DNA of 64,000 nt from Promicromonospora soli (GTDB taxonomy: Bacteria > Actinomycetota > Actinomycetes > Actinomycetales > Cellulomonadaceae): assembly GCF_014653785.1 (NCBI RefSeq), contig NZ_BNAS01000004.1, positions 547,107 to 611,106 on the forward strand, in the 5' to 3' direction. The translations under genes and the position numbers were made by a program. Shown one piece after another: positions 19,153-27,546 of the stretch. The notes under the pieces were generated by a model, which saw nothing but the letters and a program-made list of their open reading frames with translations, had not been told where the DNA came from and made no database searches. Every line of letters starts with the position of its first letter. The stretch's first letter is position 1.

Positions 19153-19646
19153 ATGTCATCCTCAGACCTGAGCCGCCGCAGTCTGCGGCAGGCCGCAGGG
19201 GTCGCCGCCCTCGCGGCCGCATCGCCCGCGGCGTTCACCTCGTTCGCCCTGGTCGCGAGGGCCGCGGCGCTTCCGCCAGTCCGTGACGACATCGGCGTCT
19301 CGGCGTTCCCGTTCGACCTCGGCCAGGTCCGGTTGACGGCGAGCCGGTGGTCCGCCCGGGATTGTCCAACCCGTCCGCGGTCTCGTTCGAATCGGTGAAC
19401 TTCCCCGGTCGGTACCTGCGGCACCAGGGATTCGAAGTGGTCCTGGCCCCTAACGACGGAACCGCCAAGTTCGCCGCCGACGCCACCTTCACCAGGGAGG
19501 CGGGGTTGGCCAATGCGAGCTGGTCGTCGTTCCGGTCGGTCAACTACCCGACCCGCTACCTGCGCCATTCGGGCTTCGCCCTGCGCATCGACCCGATCGG
19601 CACCGCCACCGACCGAGCCGACGCAACGTTCCACGTCGTCCACTGA
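19153..19646 (+). pseudogene. GH127-AbfB gene with deleted catalytic domain
   Basis: Remnant of a secreted beta-L-arabinofuranosidase. From ATG 19153 (AAAGGAGAA upstream) the frame encodes a Tat signal (SRRSLR at residues 7-12, then an Ala-rich core) and about 20 mature residues, FPFDLGQVRLTASRW, that match the start of GH127/DUF1680 enzymes. After Trp the frame shifts and stops at 19398. From about 19353 another frame resumes with RPGLSNPSAVSFESVNFPGR and runs to 19646 as the second and third repeats of an AbfB (CBM42) beta-trefoil. The catalytic domain and the first AbfB repeat are missing, and the frames do not join. An assembly collapse cannot be excluded. Confidence 0.75.
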
Positions 19647-19749
19647 CCCACCGCCCGGCGCCGGCCCCCGGCGCCAGTGCACGTCCGGCCGTGCACTGGC
19701 CAACTCCACACCGGCGTCCGCCGACCGCAAAGATCGACAGGAGATGTCC

Positions 19750-21174
19750 ATGTCCGCACGTCACGCCCGGCTGTCGGCGTTGTTGCTCGCCGTCTGCCTC
19801 CTCCTCACAGGCCAAGCTGTGGCCACACCCCAGCGGGCGGCCGCCGCCGACCCCGGCTACCTGATGGTGCACTTCACCGGCGATTCCGCGACCGGTCAGA
19901 AGTTGTACCTCGGGCACAGCACCGACGGCCTGCACTGGAACGACCTCAACGGCGGTGCGCCGGTCCTGCAGTCCCCGATCGGCACGAAGGGGGTACGTGA
20001 CCCCGCGCTGGTGCGCTCTCCCGACGGCAGCAAGTACTGGATCATCGCGACCGACCTGTGTATCCGCTGCGGCTCGACGTACCAGAACGGTAGCCCCAAC
20101 TTCGTGGTGTGGGAGTCGACCGACCTGGTGACCTGGTCGAAGCCGTGGCTGCTCGGCGCCGCCGGACTGATCCCCGGCGGAAAGAACGCGTGGGCGCCGG
20201 AGGCTATCTGGAACCCCGAGACAGGCGACTACGTCCTGTACTGGGCGACGAACGCCACGGTGAACGGCATCCTCAAGTACCGCATCTACTCCGCCCGCAC
20301 CACGGACTTCCGCACCATCACCACCCCGCAGATCTGGATCGACCCGCCCGGCAGCACCGCGGTCGTCGACACCCAGATGACCGAGGTGCCCGCAGGTACC
20401 GGCCCCTACCGCTACCTGCGGGTCTCCGGCGACGGCCAGAACAACGTCGAGGGCAGCAACTCGATCCTGGGCACCTGGACCACCCTCGGCAACCTCTCCA
20501 GCATCGGCCTCACCGGCAACGTGGTCGAAGGCCCGGTCTGGATGAAGTTCCGAGACCGCAATGAGTGGGCCCTCTACATCGACCACAACGAGAACAACGT
20601 CCGCGAGTACCGGCCGATCCTGACCACCAACCCGTTCGACGTCAGCACCTACCGGCTTCAGGATCGGGCCGGCTACGACATGGGCGGAACCGCGAAGCGC
20701 CACGGCGCGATCATGACCCTCACGGCGGCCGAGGAGAGCCGTGTGCTCGCACGCTGGCCCAACACTCCGGCCCAGCGGCTCCAGTCGTACAACTTCCAGG
20801 ACCGGTACGTGCGCCACACCAACTTCGACGTGCGCATCGATCCCGCCGTCAGCCCGGCCGAGGACGCCCAGTTCCGGCCGAGGCCCGGCCTGGCGGGCAC
20901 CGGCACCGTCTCATTCGAGTCGGTCAACCTCCCCGGCTATTTCCTGCGGCACGCCAACTACGACTTCCAGCTCGTCTACAACGACGGCAGCAGCCAGTTC
21001 GCCGCGGACGCCACGTTCCGGCAGGTCGCCGGGCTCGCTGACCCGAGCTGGTCGTCCTTCCAGTCCTACAACCACCCCGACCACTACATCCGCCACTACG
21101 GGTACTCGCTGCGGCTCGACCGGATCACGACCGCGACTGCCCGCAGTGACGCCACCTTCCGTGTGACGAACTGA
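19750..21174 (+). CDS. Secreted GH43-type arabinosidase with AbfB domain (copy A)
   Basis: Predicted extracellular arabinan-degrading enzyme of 474 residues: Sec signal peptide (about 1-35, ending TPQRAAAA), five-bladed propeller (about 36-335), then an arabinose-binding AbfB/CBM42 trefoil (about 339-474) with three repeats containing YVRH, FLRH and YIRH. Likely catalytic positions are the acids in GVRDPAL, NAWAPEAIW and VVEGPVW, matching the three-acid pattern of GH43. ATG 19750 is chosen because AGGAG at 19739-19743 is correctly spaced; ATG 19744 would be too close. Signal peptide DNA is almost identical to that of copy C at 22901. Linkage specificity cannot be read from sequence. Confidence 0.88.
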   Translation: MSARHARLSALLLAVCLLLTGQAVATPQRAAAADPGYLMVHFTGDSATGQKLYLGHSTDGLHWNDLNGGAPVLQSPIGTKGVRDPALVRSPDGSKYWIIATDLCIRCGSTYQNGSPNFVVWESTDLVTWSKPWLLGAAGLIPGGKNAWAPEAIWNPETGDYVLYWATNATVNGILKYRIYSARTTDFRTITTPQIWIDPPGSTAVVDTQMTEVPAGTGPYRYLRVSGDGQNNVEGSNSILGTWTTLGNLSSIGLTGNVVEGPVWMKFRDRNEWALYIDHNENNVREYRPILTTNPFDVSTYRLQDRAGYDMGGTAKRHGAIMTLTAAEESRVLARWPNTPAQRLQSYNFQDRYVRHTNFDVRIDPAVSPAEDAQFRPRPGLAGTGTVSFESVNLPGYFLRHANYDFQLVYNDGSSQFAADATFRQVAGLADPSWSSFQSYNHPDHYIRHYGYSLRLDRITTATARSDATFRVTN

Positions 21175-21266
21175 CCCGCATCGCCAGGGGTGCCAGCGCC
21201 TCCAGGTCGGCGCCGGCACGGATGCGTCACCCCCCACGTCCGCACGGCCCTCGTGGCGGCACCAAG

Positions 21267-21298
21267 GCCTGGGACGACGCGAGAGCGTCGTCCCAGGC
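21267..21298 (+). terminator. Hairpin downstream of copy A
   Basis: A perfect 14-bp stem, 21267-21280 with 21285-21298, closed by a GAGA tetraloop. It lies 93 bp after the stop codon of the first GH43 gene. There is no T tract, as is common for actinobacterial terminators. Confidence 0.7.
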
Positions 21299-21420
21299 GC
21301 CAGTTGGCTCACCGCGGCTGCCTGGAGCTGACGAGGGATCGAACCTGTGGGCGCCTCCAGGCCGGGGCCGCCCACAGTTTCTGGATTCGCCCGCACCTTT
21401 CCTACGCCCGGAGGCACCAG

Positions 21421-22806
21421 ATGAGTGCAACACCCCTCCCGTCGCGCCGGCTCTTCCTCGGCATGCTCGGCACGGCCGCGGCCGTGCCGCTGGCCAGCAC
21501 CGGCGTACTGACCCTCGGCAGCCGGTCCGCGAGCGCCGCGACGACCTCCCCGTTCGTCATGGCCTACTTCACCTGGTCACCGAGAAACCTCGGCACGGAC
21601 TACGGCCTGCACCTCGCGGTCAGCACCGACGCGCTCCAATGGATGCCGCTGAACCAGAACAACCCCGTCGTGACCCCGACCGCGGGCGACGGCGGTCTGC
21701 GCGACCCCTTCATCCTGCCCAAGCAGGACGGCGCCTTCGTCGTCATGGCGACCAATCTGAAGGGCACCGACTGGACCAAGAAGACCCCGTACATCCACGT
21801 CTGGGACTCCGCCGACCTGCGCTCCTTCGACAACTATCGCCTGCTGAAACTGCACGACATGGCCACCCACACCTGGGCGCCCGAAGCCTTCTGGGACCCC
21901 TCCCGCGGCCAGTACGCCCTCATCTACTCGGCCGTCAACAGCAGCGGACACAACGTGATCATGGTGAACTACACCACGGACTTCCAGACGGTGACGGCAC
22001 CGCAGGTCTTCTTCGACCCGGGCTACGACATCATCGACGGAACCCTGGCCAAGGACGTGAACGGCGTCAACTACCTGTACTACAAGGGCCGCAACAGCCT
22101 GGTTGGTGCGAGGTCCACCTCCCTCGCCCCCGGCAGCTTCACCCAGTTCACCTCGGGCCTGGCGCCGCAGGGAGGCATCGAAGGCCCGATCCTCGCCGAG
22201 GCCTCCGGCACCTGGTACCTGTGGGGCGACGCCAACGGGCTCTTCTACACCTGGCAGACCAACGACCTCTCCACCGGCACCTGGACCGCCACCGACCGGC
22301 GCGTCTACACCCAGCCGCTGAACTCCAAGCACGCCGACATCAAGCCGATCCCCCAAACGGTGTACGACAACATGGTCGCCACCTGGGGAAAGCCTGCCTG
22401 GAACCGGCTGAAGTCCTACAACTTCCCGGACCGATACTGGCGGCACGTCGACTCCCTCGGCCGCATCGACCCGTACCCGTTCGACCCCTACACCGACTCG
22501 CAATGGAAGCTGGTGCCGGGGCTGGCCGACCCCTCCGGCGTCTCCTTCCAGTCCCTCAACCAGCCGACCCGCTATCTGCGGCACTCCTTCTACAAGCTGC
22601 GGCTGGATGCCAACGACGGCACCACGAGGTTCGCCCAGGACGCCACCTTCCGCCAGGTCGCCGGGTTGGCCGACCCGAGCTGGTCGTCCTTCCGGTCGTA
22701 CAACTACCCCGACCGCTACATCCGGCACTTCGCGTATGAGCTGCGGCTCGACCCGATCGCCACCGCGACGGCGCGCAGCGACGCCACCTTCCGCCTGACG
22801 TACTGA
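21421..22806 (+). CDS. Secreted GH43-type arabinosidase with AbfB domain (copy B)
   Basis: More diverged member of the trio, with 461 residues. It starts at ATG 21421 after GGAGG and carries a Tat signal (SRRLFLGMLG), unlike the Sec signals of its neighbours. The propeller spans about residues 40-320, with acids in GGLRDPFIL, HTWAPEAFW and GIEGPILAE; the AbfB trefoil fills the C-terminus with YWRH, YLRH and YIRH repeats. Different export routes for sister enzymes suggest a cofactor or folding difference. It is separated from copy A by a strong hairpin, so it may have its own promoter in the roughly 120 bp upstream. Confidence 0.88.
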   Translation: MSATPLPSRRLFLGMLGTAAAVPLASTGVLTLGSRSASAATTSPFVMAYFTWSPRNLGTDYGLHLAVSTDALQWMPLNQNNPVVTPTAGDGGLRDPFILPKQDGAFVVMATNLKGTDWTKKTPYIHVWDSADLRSFDNYRLLKLHDMATHTWAPEAFWDPSRGQYALIYSAVNSSGHNVIMVNYTTDFQTVTAPQVFFDPGYDIIDGTLAKDVNGVNYLYYKGRNSLVGARSTSLAPGSFTQFTSGLAPQGGIEGPILAEASGTWYLWGDANGLFYTWQTNDLSTGTWTATDRRVYTQPLNSKHADIKPIPQTVYDNMVATWGKPAWNRLKSYNFPDRYWRHVDSLGRIDPYPFDPYTDSQWKLVPGLADPSGVSFQSLNQPTRYLRHSFYKLRLDANDGTTRFAQDATFRQVAGLADPSWSSFRSYNYPDRYIRHFAYELRLDPIATATARSDATFRLTY

Positions 22807-22812
22807 CCCAAA

Positions 22813-22851
22813 GGTGATGCCGGCGCCTTCGAGGAGAGCGCCGGCATCACC
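22813..22851 (+). terminator. Hairpin downstream of copy B
   Basis: GGTGATGCCGGCGC at 22813-22826 pairs perfectly with 22838-22851 around an 11-base loop, seven bases after the stop codon. The arms are identical to the outer arms of the hairpin after copy C. Confidence 0.8.
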
Positions 22852-22900
22852 ACTCTTCCCTTCGCCCTGGTAGTACCCGCAAGAACGACAGGAGATGTTC

Positions 22901-24337
22901 ATGTCCCTATCCCTACGTCACGCCCGGCTGTCGGCGTTGTTGCTCGCCGTATGCCTCCTCTTCACGGGCCAAGCCGTGACCACACCCCAGCGGGCGGCCG
23001 CCGCCGACCCCGGCTACCTGATGGTGCACTTCACCGGAGAGGGGCCCACCAACCAGCAGATGTACCTCTCGCACAGCACGGACGGCCTGCACTGGAACGA
23101 CCTCAACGGCGGCGGCATGGTCCTACGCTCCACGGTCGGCACGAAGGGGGTGCGCGACCCCGCGTTCGTGAGGTCTCCCGACGGCAGCAAGTACTGGATC
23201 ATCGCGACCGACCTGTGCATCGGCTGCGGTCAGGACTGGGCGGGGTCCATCAACAACGGCAGCCGCAACCTCGTGGTGTGGGAGTCGACGGACCTGGTCA
23301 CCTGGTCACAGCCGCGGCTGCTGAACGTCGCCGGCGCGATCCCCGACGGGCGCAACGCCTGGGCGCCCGAGGCGATCTGGAACCCCGAGACCAACGACTA
23401 CGTCCTGTACTGGGCGACGAACGTACCCGTCAACGGCGTGAAGAAGCACCGCATCTACTACGCCCGCACCAGCGACTTCCGCACCATCACCACGCCGCAG
23501 CCGTACATCGAGCGACCCGGCACCCAGGAGATCATCGACACCCAGATCGTCGAGGTGCCCTCCGGAGTCGGCAACTACCGCTACGTACGAGCCTCCGGCG
23601 ACGGCCAGATCACCCTCGAGGGCAGCAACTCGATCCTCGGGACGTGGACCCACCTCGGCAACCTCTCCGGCATCGGCCTGACCGGTGCCCAGGTCGAAGG
23701 CCCGTTGTGGATGAAGTTCAACGGCACCAACAAGTGGGCCGTCTACGTCGACCAGTACGCCTCCGGACGCGGGTACATGCCGGTGGTGACGACCAACCCG
23801 TCCGACCCCGCCTCCTACCAGATCCCGGCCGCGGGAAGCTACAACATGGGCGGCACGAAGAAGCGACACGGCTGGATCCTGAACCTGACTGCCGCCGAGG
23901 AGAGCCGCGTGCTCGCACGCTGGCCCAACACCCCGGCCAACCGGCTCCAGTCGTACAACTTCCAGGACCGGTACGTGCGGCACACCAACTTCGACGTGCG
24001 CATCGACCAGAACATCACCAGCGACGACGCCAAGTTCCGGATGAGGCCCGGCCTGGCGGGCACAGGCACCGTCTCCTTCGAGTCGGTCAACATGCCTGGG
24101 CACTTCCTGCGGCACGCCAACTACGACTTCCAGCTCGTCTACAACGACGGCAGCAGCCAGTTCGCCGCCGACGCCACGTTCCGGCAGGTCGCCGGCCTCG
24201 CAGACCCGACCTGGTCGTCCTTCCAGTCCTACAACCACCCCGACCACTACATCCGCCACTTCGCGTACGGGCTGCGGCTCGACCGAATCACCACCACGAC
24301 GGGGCGCGGCGACGCCACCTTCCGCCTGACGAACTGA
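22901..24337 (+). CDS. Secreted GH43-type arabinosidase with AbfB domain (copy C)
   Basis: Close paralogue of copy A, with 478 residues: near-identical Sec signal (LSALLLAVCLLFTG), propeller with GVRDPAF, NAWAPEAIW and QVEGPLW, and an AbfB trefoil of which long stretches match copy A. Differences cluster in the propeller loops, for example an insertion around GQDWAGSINNG. ATG 22901 has AGGAG at the right distance, whereas 22895 is too close. The pattern of identical ends and diverged middle suggests duplication followed by selection or gene conversion. It probably acts with copies A and B on arabinan side chains or oligosaccharides. Confidence 0.88.
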   Translation: MSLSLRHARLSALLLAVCLLFTGQAVTTPQRAAAADPGYLMVHFTGEGPTNQQMYLSHSTDGLHWNDLNGGGMVLRSTVGTKGVRDPAFVRSPDGSKYWIIATDLCIGCGQDWAGSINNGSRNLVVWESTDLVTWSQPRLLNVAGAIPDGRNAWAPEAIWNPETNDYVLYWATNVPVNGVKKHRIYYARTSDFRTITTPQPYIERPGTQEIIDTQIVEVPSGVGNYRYVRASGDGQITLEGSNSILGTWTHLGNLSGIGLTGAQVEGPLWMKFNGTNKWAVYVDQYASGRGYMPVVTTNPSDPASYQIPAAGSYNMGGTKKRHGWILNLTAAEESRVLARWPNTPANRLQSYNFQDRYVRHTNFDVRIDQNITSDDAKFRMRPGLAGTGTVSFESVNMPGHFLRHANYDFQLVYNDGSSQFAADATFRQVAGLADPTWSSFQSYNHPDHYIRHFAYGLRLDRITTTTGRGDATFRLTN

Positions 24338-24343
24338 CCCAAA

Positions 24344-24383
24344 GGTGATGCCGGCGCTCTCCGCGGAGAGCGCCGGCATCACC
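24344..24383 (+). terminator. Perfect 40-bp palindromic terminator
   Basis: Bases 24344-24363 are the exact reverse complement of 24364-24383, giving a stem of about 18 bp with a four-base loop, six bases after the stop codon of copy C. The outer 14 bases of each arm are identical to the arms of the hairpin after copy B. It separates the cluster from the tRNA-Arg gene on the other strand. Confidence 0.85.
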
Positions 24384-24398
24384 ATTTCCTCTGTCGTG

Positions 24399-24472
24399 TG
24401 CCCCCGGCAGGATTCGAACCCGCGACCTAGTCATTAGAAGTGACCCGCTCTATCCAGCTGAGCTACGGAGGC
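24399..24472 (-). tRNA. tRNA-Arg (anticodon UCU)
   Basis: A full cloverleaf can be drawn on the minus strand: acceptor stem GCCTCCG with CGGGGGC, D arm with AGCTCAGCTGGATAGAGC, anticodon loop CTTCTAA giving UCU, and T arm with GGTTCGAATCC. CCA is not encoded. Its 5' ten bases overlap the end of the upstream coding sequence. Confidence 0.95.
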
Positions 24473-25413
24473 AAGCAGGCCGATTTTAGCCTAGGTCGGA
24501 CTGGTCTTGACCATACAAAACCGGGGTACTGGCAGGCCTCGGCTGGTCGGCAAAAGGCAAGGTGATCGGCACCCCGGATCACCCTCCGGCCCGGGTCGAC
24601 CATGCGGCTGCTGCCAGGATCGTGCGCTGCCTGGCAGCAGGTGCATGGCCAGTCGTCGGCGTCGGCGTCCGCGTCCGCCGTGCGGCCGCGGGCGACTTCC
24701 GAGGTGCGGCGGATCGTCCGGAGACCTGAGTCGCGACCGGGCAGGACCCGCTCCGCGCGCGGAAGCAGAACCTCGCACAGCGTCATGGCCCGGCCCGGCT
24801 CGTCGCCCATCGCGTGCGCGTAGGCGACCCCGGCCTCCGCGGCGATCGTGTCCCGGTGGTCGGCGCCCAGCGCGCGACGCCGGCCCGCCGCTACCGCCTC
24901 GTAGAGCGGGATCGCCTGCGCCGCGCTGCCCGCGAGGACCGTCACGTTGGCGAGGTTGTACCGCCAGGTCAGAGCGTCAGGATGATCAGGCCCGACGGCG
25001 CGCTCGCGGTCGGCGAGCCGGGCGGCGTACGTCGTGAGCGCGCGCATCAGGACCTCCGGCGCGACGTGGCCGGGGTCGTCGCTCAGCATCGTCTCCGGGG
25101 TGAACCAGCGCGGGGCAGGCCCTTGCCGGTGCCGGTAGACCTCCACGGCGGGGACGCCGACGACGCCGACGAGGGCCAGCCCGCACGCGGCGTACGCGAT
25201 CGAGCGCCGCACGGTCGTCTCGGTGACCATCGTCTCGTACGAGTCGCCGGTCGCGAACGGCAGCCCGCACGTCTGCCCCGGGCTCATCACGGCGCCGTCG
25301 CATACGGCCGTGCCGGGCACGAAGAGGATCCAGCCGAAGACGAGGACCGCCGGGATACCAGCGAGCAGGCTGATGTAGGAGACGACACGGACGACGATCT
25401 CGGCCCGACCCAT
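24463..25413 (-). CDS. Membrane protein with TPR repeats
   Basis: Product of 316 residues with two N-terminal membrane helices (VVRVVSYISLLAGIPAVLVF and SIAYAACGLALVGVVGVPAV) enclosing an extracellular loop with two Cys, then a cytoplasmic domain. That domain has kinesin-light-chain-like tetratricopeptide repeats (RAVGPDHPDALTWRYNLANV, RRALGADHRDTIAAEAGVAY). The ATG at 25413 puts the first helix near the N-terminus and is preferred over 25548. The last codons and the stop TAG overlap the first ten bases of the tRNA-Arg gene, which is unusual. The C-terminal 60 residues look poorly conserved (Cys pair in CTCCQ), so the true end could be a degraded extension. Function unknown. Confidence 0.65.
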   Translation of the reverse strand: MGRAEIVVRVVSYISLLAGIPAVLVFGWILFVPGTAVCDGAVMSPGQTCGLPFATGDSYETMVTETTVRRSIAYAACGLALVGVVGVPAVEVYRHRQGPAPRWFTPETMLSDDPGHVAPEVLMRALTTYAARLADRERAVGPDHPDALTWRYNLANVTVLAGSAAQAIPLYEAVAAGRRRALGADHRDTIAAEAGVAYAHAMGDEPGRAMTLCEVLLPRAERVLPGRDSGLRTIRRTSEVARGRTADADADADDWPCTCCQAAHDPGSSRMVDPGRRVIRGADHLAFCRPAEACQYPGFVWSRPVRPRLKSACLPP

Positions 25414-25589
25414 GGGCGCCAACGATATGGACCTACCGGACGGGGCCACAAGGTCATGGACCCACCGGACGAGTCCACGAGGTCGCCCCGGTCGCCCGCC
25501 GGACACGGCAGCGCCCCGGGTGGCACGGCCGCCAGCGTCGGCACGCACCTTTCCCAGTGAGTGTCACAGGCGGCGCGTAGCCTTCACGC

Positions 25590-26735
25590 ATGCCCTCCGG
25601 ACCGCTCCAGCTATCCTCCGACGCCGCGCGCCGGCTGCGGCTGCGCACGCAGGGCCTCACGCTGTCCGACGGCGGCGCGGGCTCCTCCGAGCTGTCGCCG
25701 GTCGACGTGGTCCGCCGGATGGTCGCCCTTCAGGGCCAGGACCTGCCGGCCGTGCTGCGGGCGATCGCCGTCCGCTCCCGCCCGGGCACCACCATCGACG
25801 ACATACGGGCCAGGTTCGACGCGGGCGAGCTGGTACGCGGGTGGACCCAGCGCGGCACCCTCTTCGCGACCACGCCCGGCGACCTCGCCGCGCTGGTCTC
25901 GCTGACGGGTGAGCGGATGATCCACTCAGGCCGGCGGGTCCGCGCCGCCGAAGGCCTGGACGACGCGGTCGTGGCCCAGGCGGAGGAGGTCGCCCTGGAG
26001 GCACTCGCGGCGGCAGCGATCAACGGCGGGATCAGACGCGTCGGGATGATCGAGCTGTGGCAGCGGGCGGGGGTGCCCGTCGAGGGACAGCGCGGGTACC
26101 ACCTGATCTCCACCCTGGGGATGCGGGGACTCCTGCACTGGGGCCCGTTCGCAGGCGCGCAGCAGCTCGTGGTCGCGACGCCGGCCGGCGCGCCCGGAGC
26201 CGCCGAGGAGCCCGACGCCGCCCTGCGCCGCCTCGCGCTGTCGTACTTCACCAGCCGCGGACCGGCCACGCCCGACGACCTCGCCTGGTGGCTCGGCCTG
26301 CCCAAGGTGCCGGTGCGCGCCGCGGTGTCGGCGCTACGCGAGGAGAAGCCGGACGCCATCGTCGAGGTGGTGGTCGACGGGAAGATCATGCTCGTCGGGC
26401 AGGAGGCAGGCGGACACGGGCTGGCAGTCCGCACAGCACCCGGCCTCGATCCCGAGCTCGCCACACCCTCCGGCGTCGTGCTCGTGCCGGGGTTCGACGA
26501 GATAGTGCTGGGTTACCAGGACCGCGAGCTGGTCGCGGACGCCGAGGCCATGCGGACCGTCGTCCCGTTCACCAACGGGATCTTCCGCCCGGCAGTCCTC
26601 CTGGACGGGCGGCTGGTCGGGACCTGGCGCCGCGCGCCGAAGCGGGGCGAGGAGCCGTACGAGCTCGTGCCGGGCGTCCCGACGCGCGCCCGCACGGCGA
26701 TCGAGGCCGCGGTGGCCGCCTGGCCGCTGGGCTGA
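25590..26735 (+). CDS. AlkZ-like winged-helix DNA glycosylase (HTH_42 family)
   Basis: Protein of 381 residues with the tandem winged-helix fold of the YcaQ/AlkZ family, which unhooks alkylated bases and interstrand crosslinks from DNA. The diagnostic catalytic motif is visible as Gln48-Gly-Gln50 in RMVALQGQD, the QxQ form of AlkZ-like enzymes rather than the QxD form of YcaQ. Also visible are TQRGTLF and the C-terminal LVPGFDEIVLGYQDR, typical of the family. Start ATG 25590. It is divergent from the TPR membrane gene. AlkZ-like proteins can be housekeeping or self-resistance factors in genotoxin clusters; no such cluster is evident here. Confidence 0.85.
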   Translation: MPSGPLQLSSDAARRLRLRTQGLTLSDGGAGSSELSPVDVVRRMVALQGQDLPAVLRAIAVRSRPGTTIDDIRARFDAGELVRGWTQRGTLFATTPGDLAALVSLTGERMIHSGRRVRAAEGLDDAVVAQAEEVALEALAAAAINGGIRRVGMIELWQRAGVPVEGQRGYHLISTLGMRGLLHWGPFAGAQQLVVATPAGAPGAAEEPDAALRRLALSYFTSRGPATPDDLAWWLGLPKVPVRAAVSALREEKPDAIVEVVVDGKIMLVGQEAGGHGLAVRTAPGLDPELATPSGVVLVPGFDEIVLGYQDRELVADAEAMRTVVPFTNGIFRPAVLLDGRLVGTWRRAPKRGEEPYELVPGVPTRARTAIEAAVAAWPLG

Positions 26736-26768
26736 CGCCTGCCGCTGGATCGGGCGGCAAGCGTCAGC
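26731..26768. terminator. Bidirectional hairpin between convergent genes
   Basis: A 15-bp stem with one mismatch, 26731-26745 with 26754-26768, starts within the last codon of the AlkZ-like gene and ends 36 bp before the stop of the opposing VOC gene. Its position suits termination of both transcripts. Confidence 0.7.
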
Positions 26769-26803
26769 ACCGGCAGCACCCACAGCGAGGGGTGGGTCCG
26801 CCG

Positions 26804-27376
26804 CTACGTGGTGCGCGGGTCGCGCAGCCCGGCCATCGTGTCGAGGAGCGTCGAGTGGATGTATTCCAGCTCAGGGGTGATGAACGAGGACCACGTCTCC
26901 TCGGTGTCGGCTCCGCCCGGCTCCTGCGCCTCGACCGCGGCATCAGGCTCGTCGTCCCAGGTCGCGTTTGTGGCGTTGTGCCGACACACCCACCACACGT
27001 TCCCGAACGGGTCAGCGATCCGCGCGAGCACGTCGCCCCAGAAGTCCGTGGGATCCGTCACGACCCGCCCGCCGTGCGCGACGGCGCGCCTCAGCGTTGC
27101 CGCGACATCAGTGACGTACACCTGGGTGAAGGCCGGAGAGTAGAGCCAGTCCGGCTTCCGGTCGGCGATCATGACCACCGAGTCGCCGATCCGTAGCTCG
27201 GAGTGCAGGACCAGTCCGTCGGTATCGGCTGTTCGAGCCTCCGCGATCTCGGTCGCCTCGAACGTCGCGATCAAGAACGCGATCAGGCCCGCCGCGTCGT
27301 CGGTGACGATGAACGGGTTCACCGTGTTCGACCCGACCGGGGCGGAAGGCACTGCAGGGGTGGAGTCAGTCGTCAT
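26804..27376 (-). CDS. VOC-superfamily (glyoxalase-like) protein
   Basis: Protein of 190 residues with the vicinal oxygen chelate fold: VNPFIVTDDAAGLIAFLIATF opens the first beta-alpha-beta-beta-beta unit, and VYVTDVAATLRRAVAHGGRV plus ARIADPFGNVWWV the second. Such proteins are small-molecule or metal-binding enzymes or resistance proteins; this one cannot be assigned a substrate. The ATG at 27376 follows GAGGAAA and gives the expected N-terminus; a longer reading to 27538 would run into the ligase promoter region. The acidic C-terminal 50 residues are an extension to the usual fold. Confidence 0.85.
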   Translation of the reverse strand: MTTDSTPAVPSAPVGSNTVNPFIVTDDAAGLIAFLIATFEATEIAEARTADTDGLVLHSELRIGDSVVMIADRKPDWLYSPAFTQVYVTDVAATLRRAVAHGGRVVTDPTDFWGDVLARIADPFGNVWWVCRHNATNATWDDEPDAAVEAQEPGGADTEETWSSFITPELEYIHSTLLDTMAGLRDPRTT

Positions 27377-27546
27377 CAGGTTTCCTCTCGTGCGGATCGT
27401 GCGGGCTCCCACCGTCACGCGAGATGCGGTCATCTGCTGTCCGCTACGAGGCCCCCGGTCAGCGCACGCAGCCGCAACCTCCTGGAGTGACCGACCGCCC
27501 CGCTCAGACAGGCCGCGCTCCGGCCGAAGGCGCGTCAAGATGGAGC

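Noticed and set aside
24399-24472. An attachment-site direct repeat of the tRNA-Arg 3' end
   Set aside because: I scanned the left flank to 18500 by eye and found no second copy and no integrase, so an att site is not supported.
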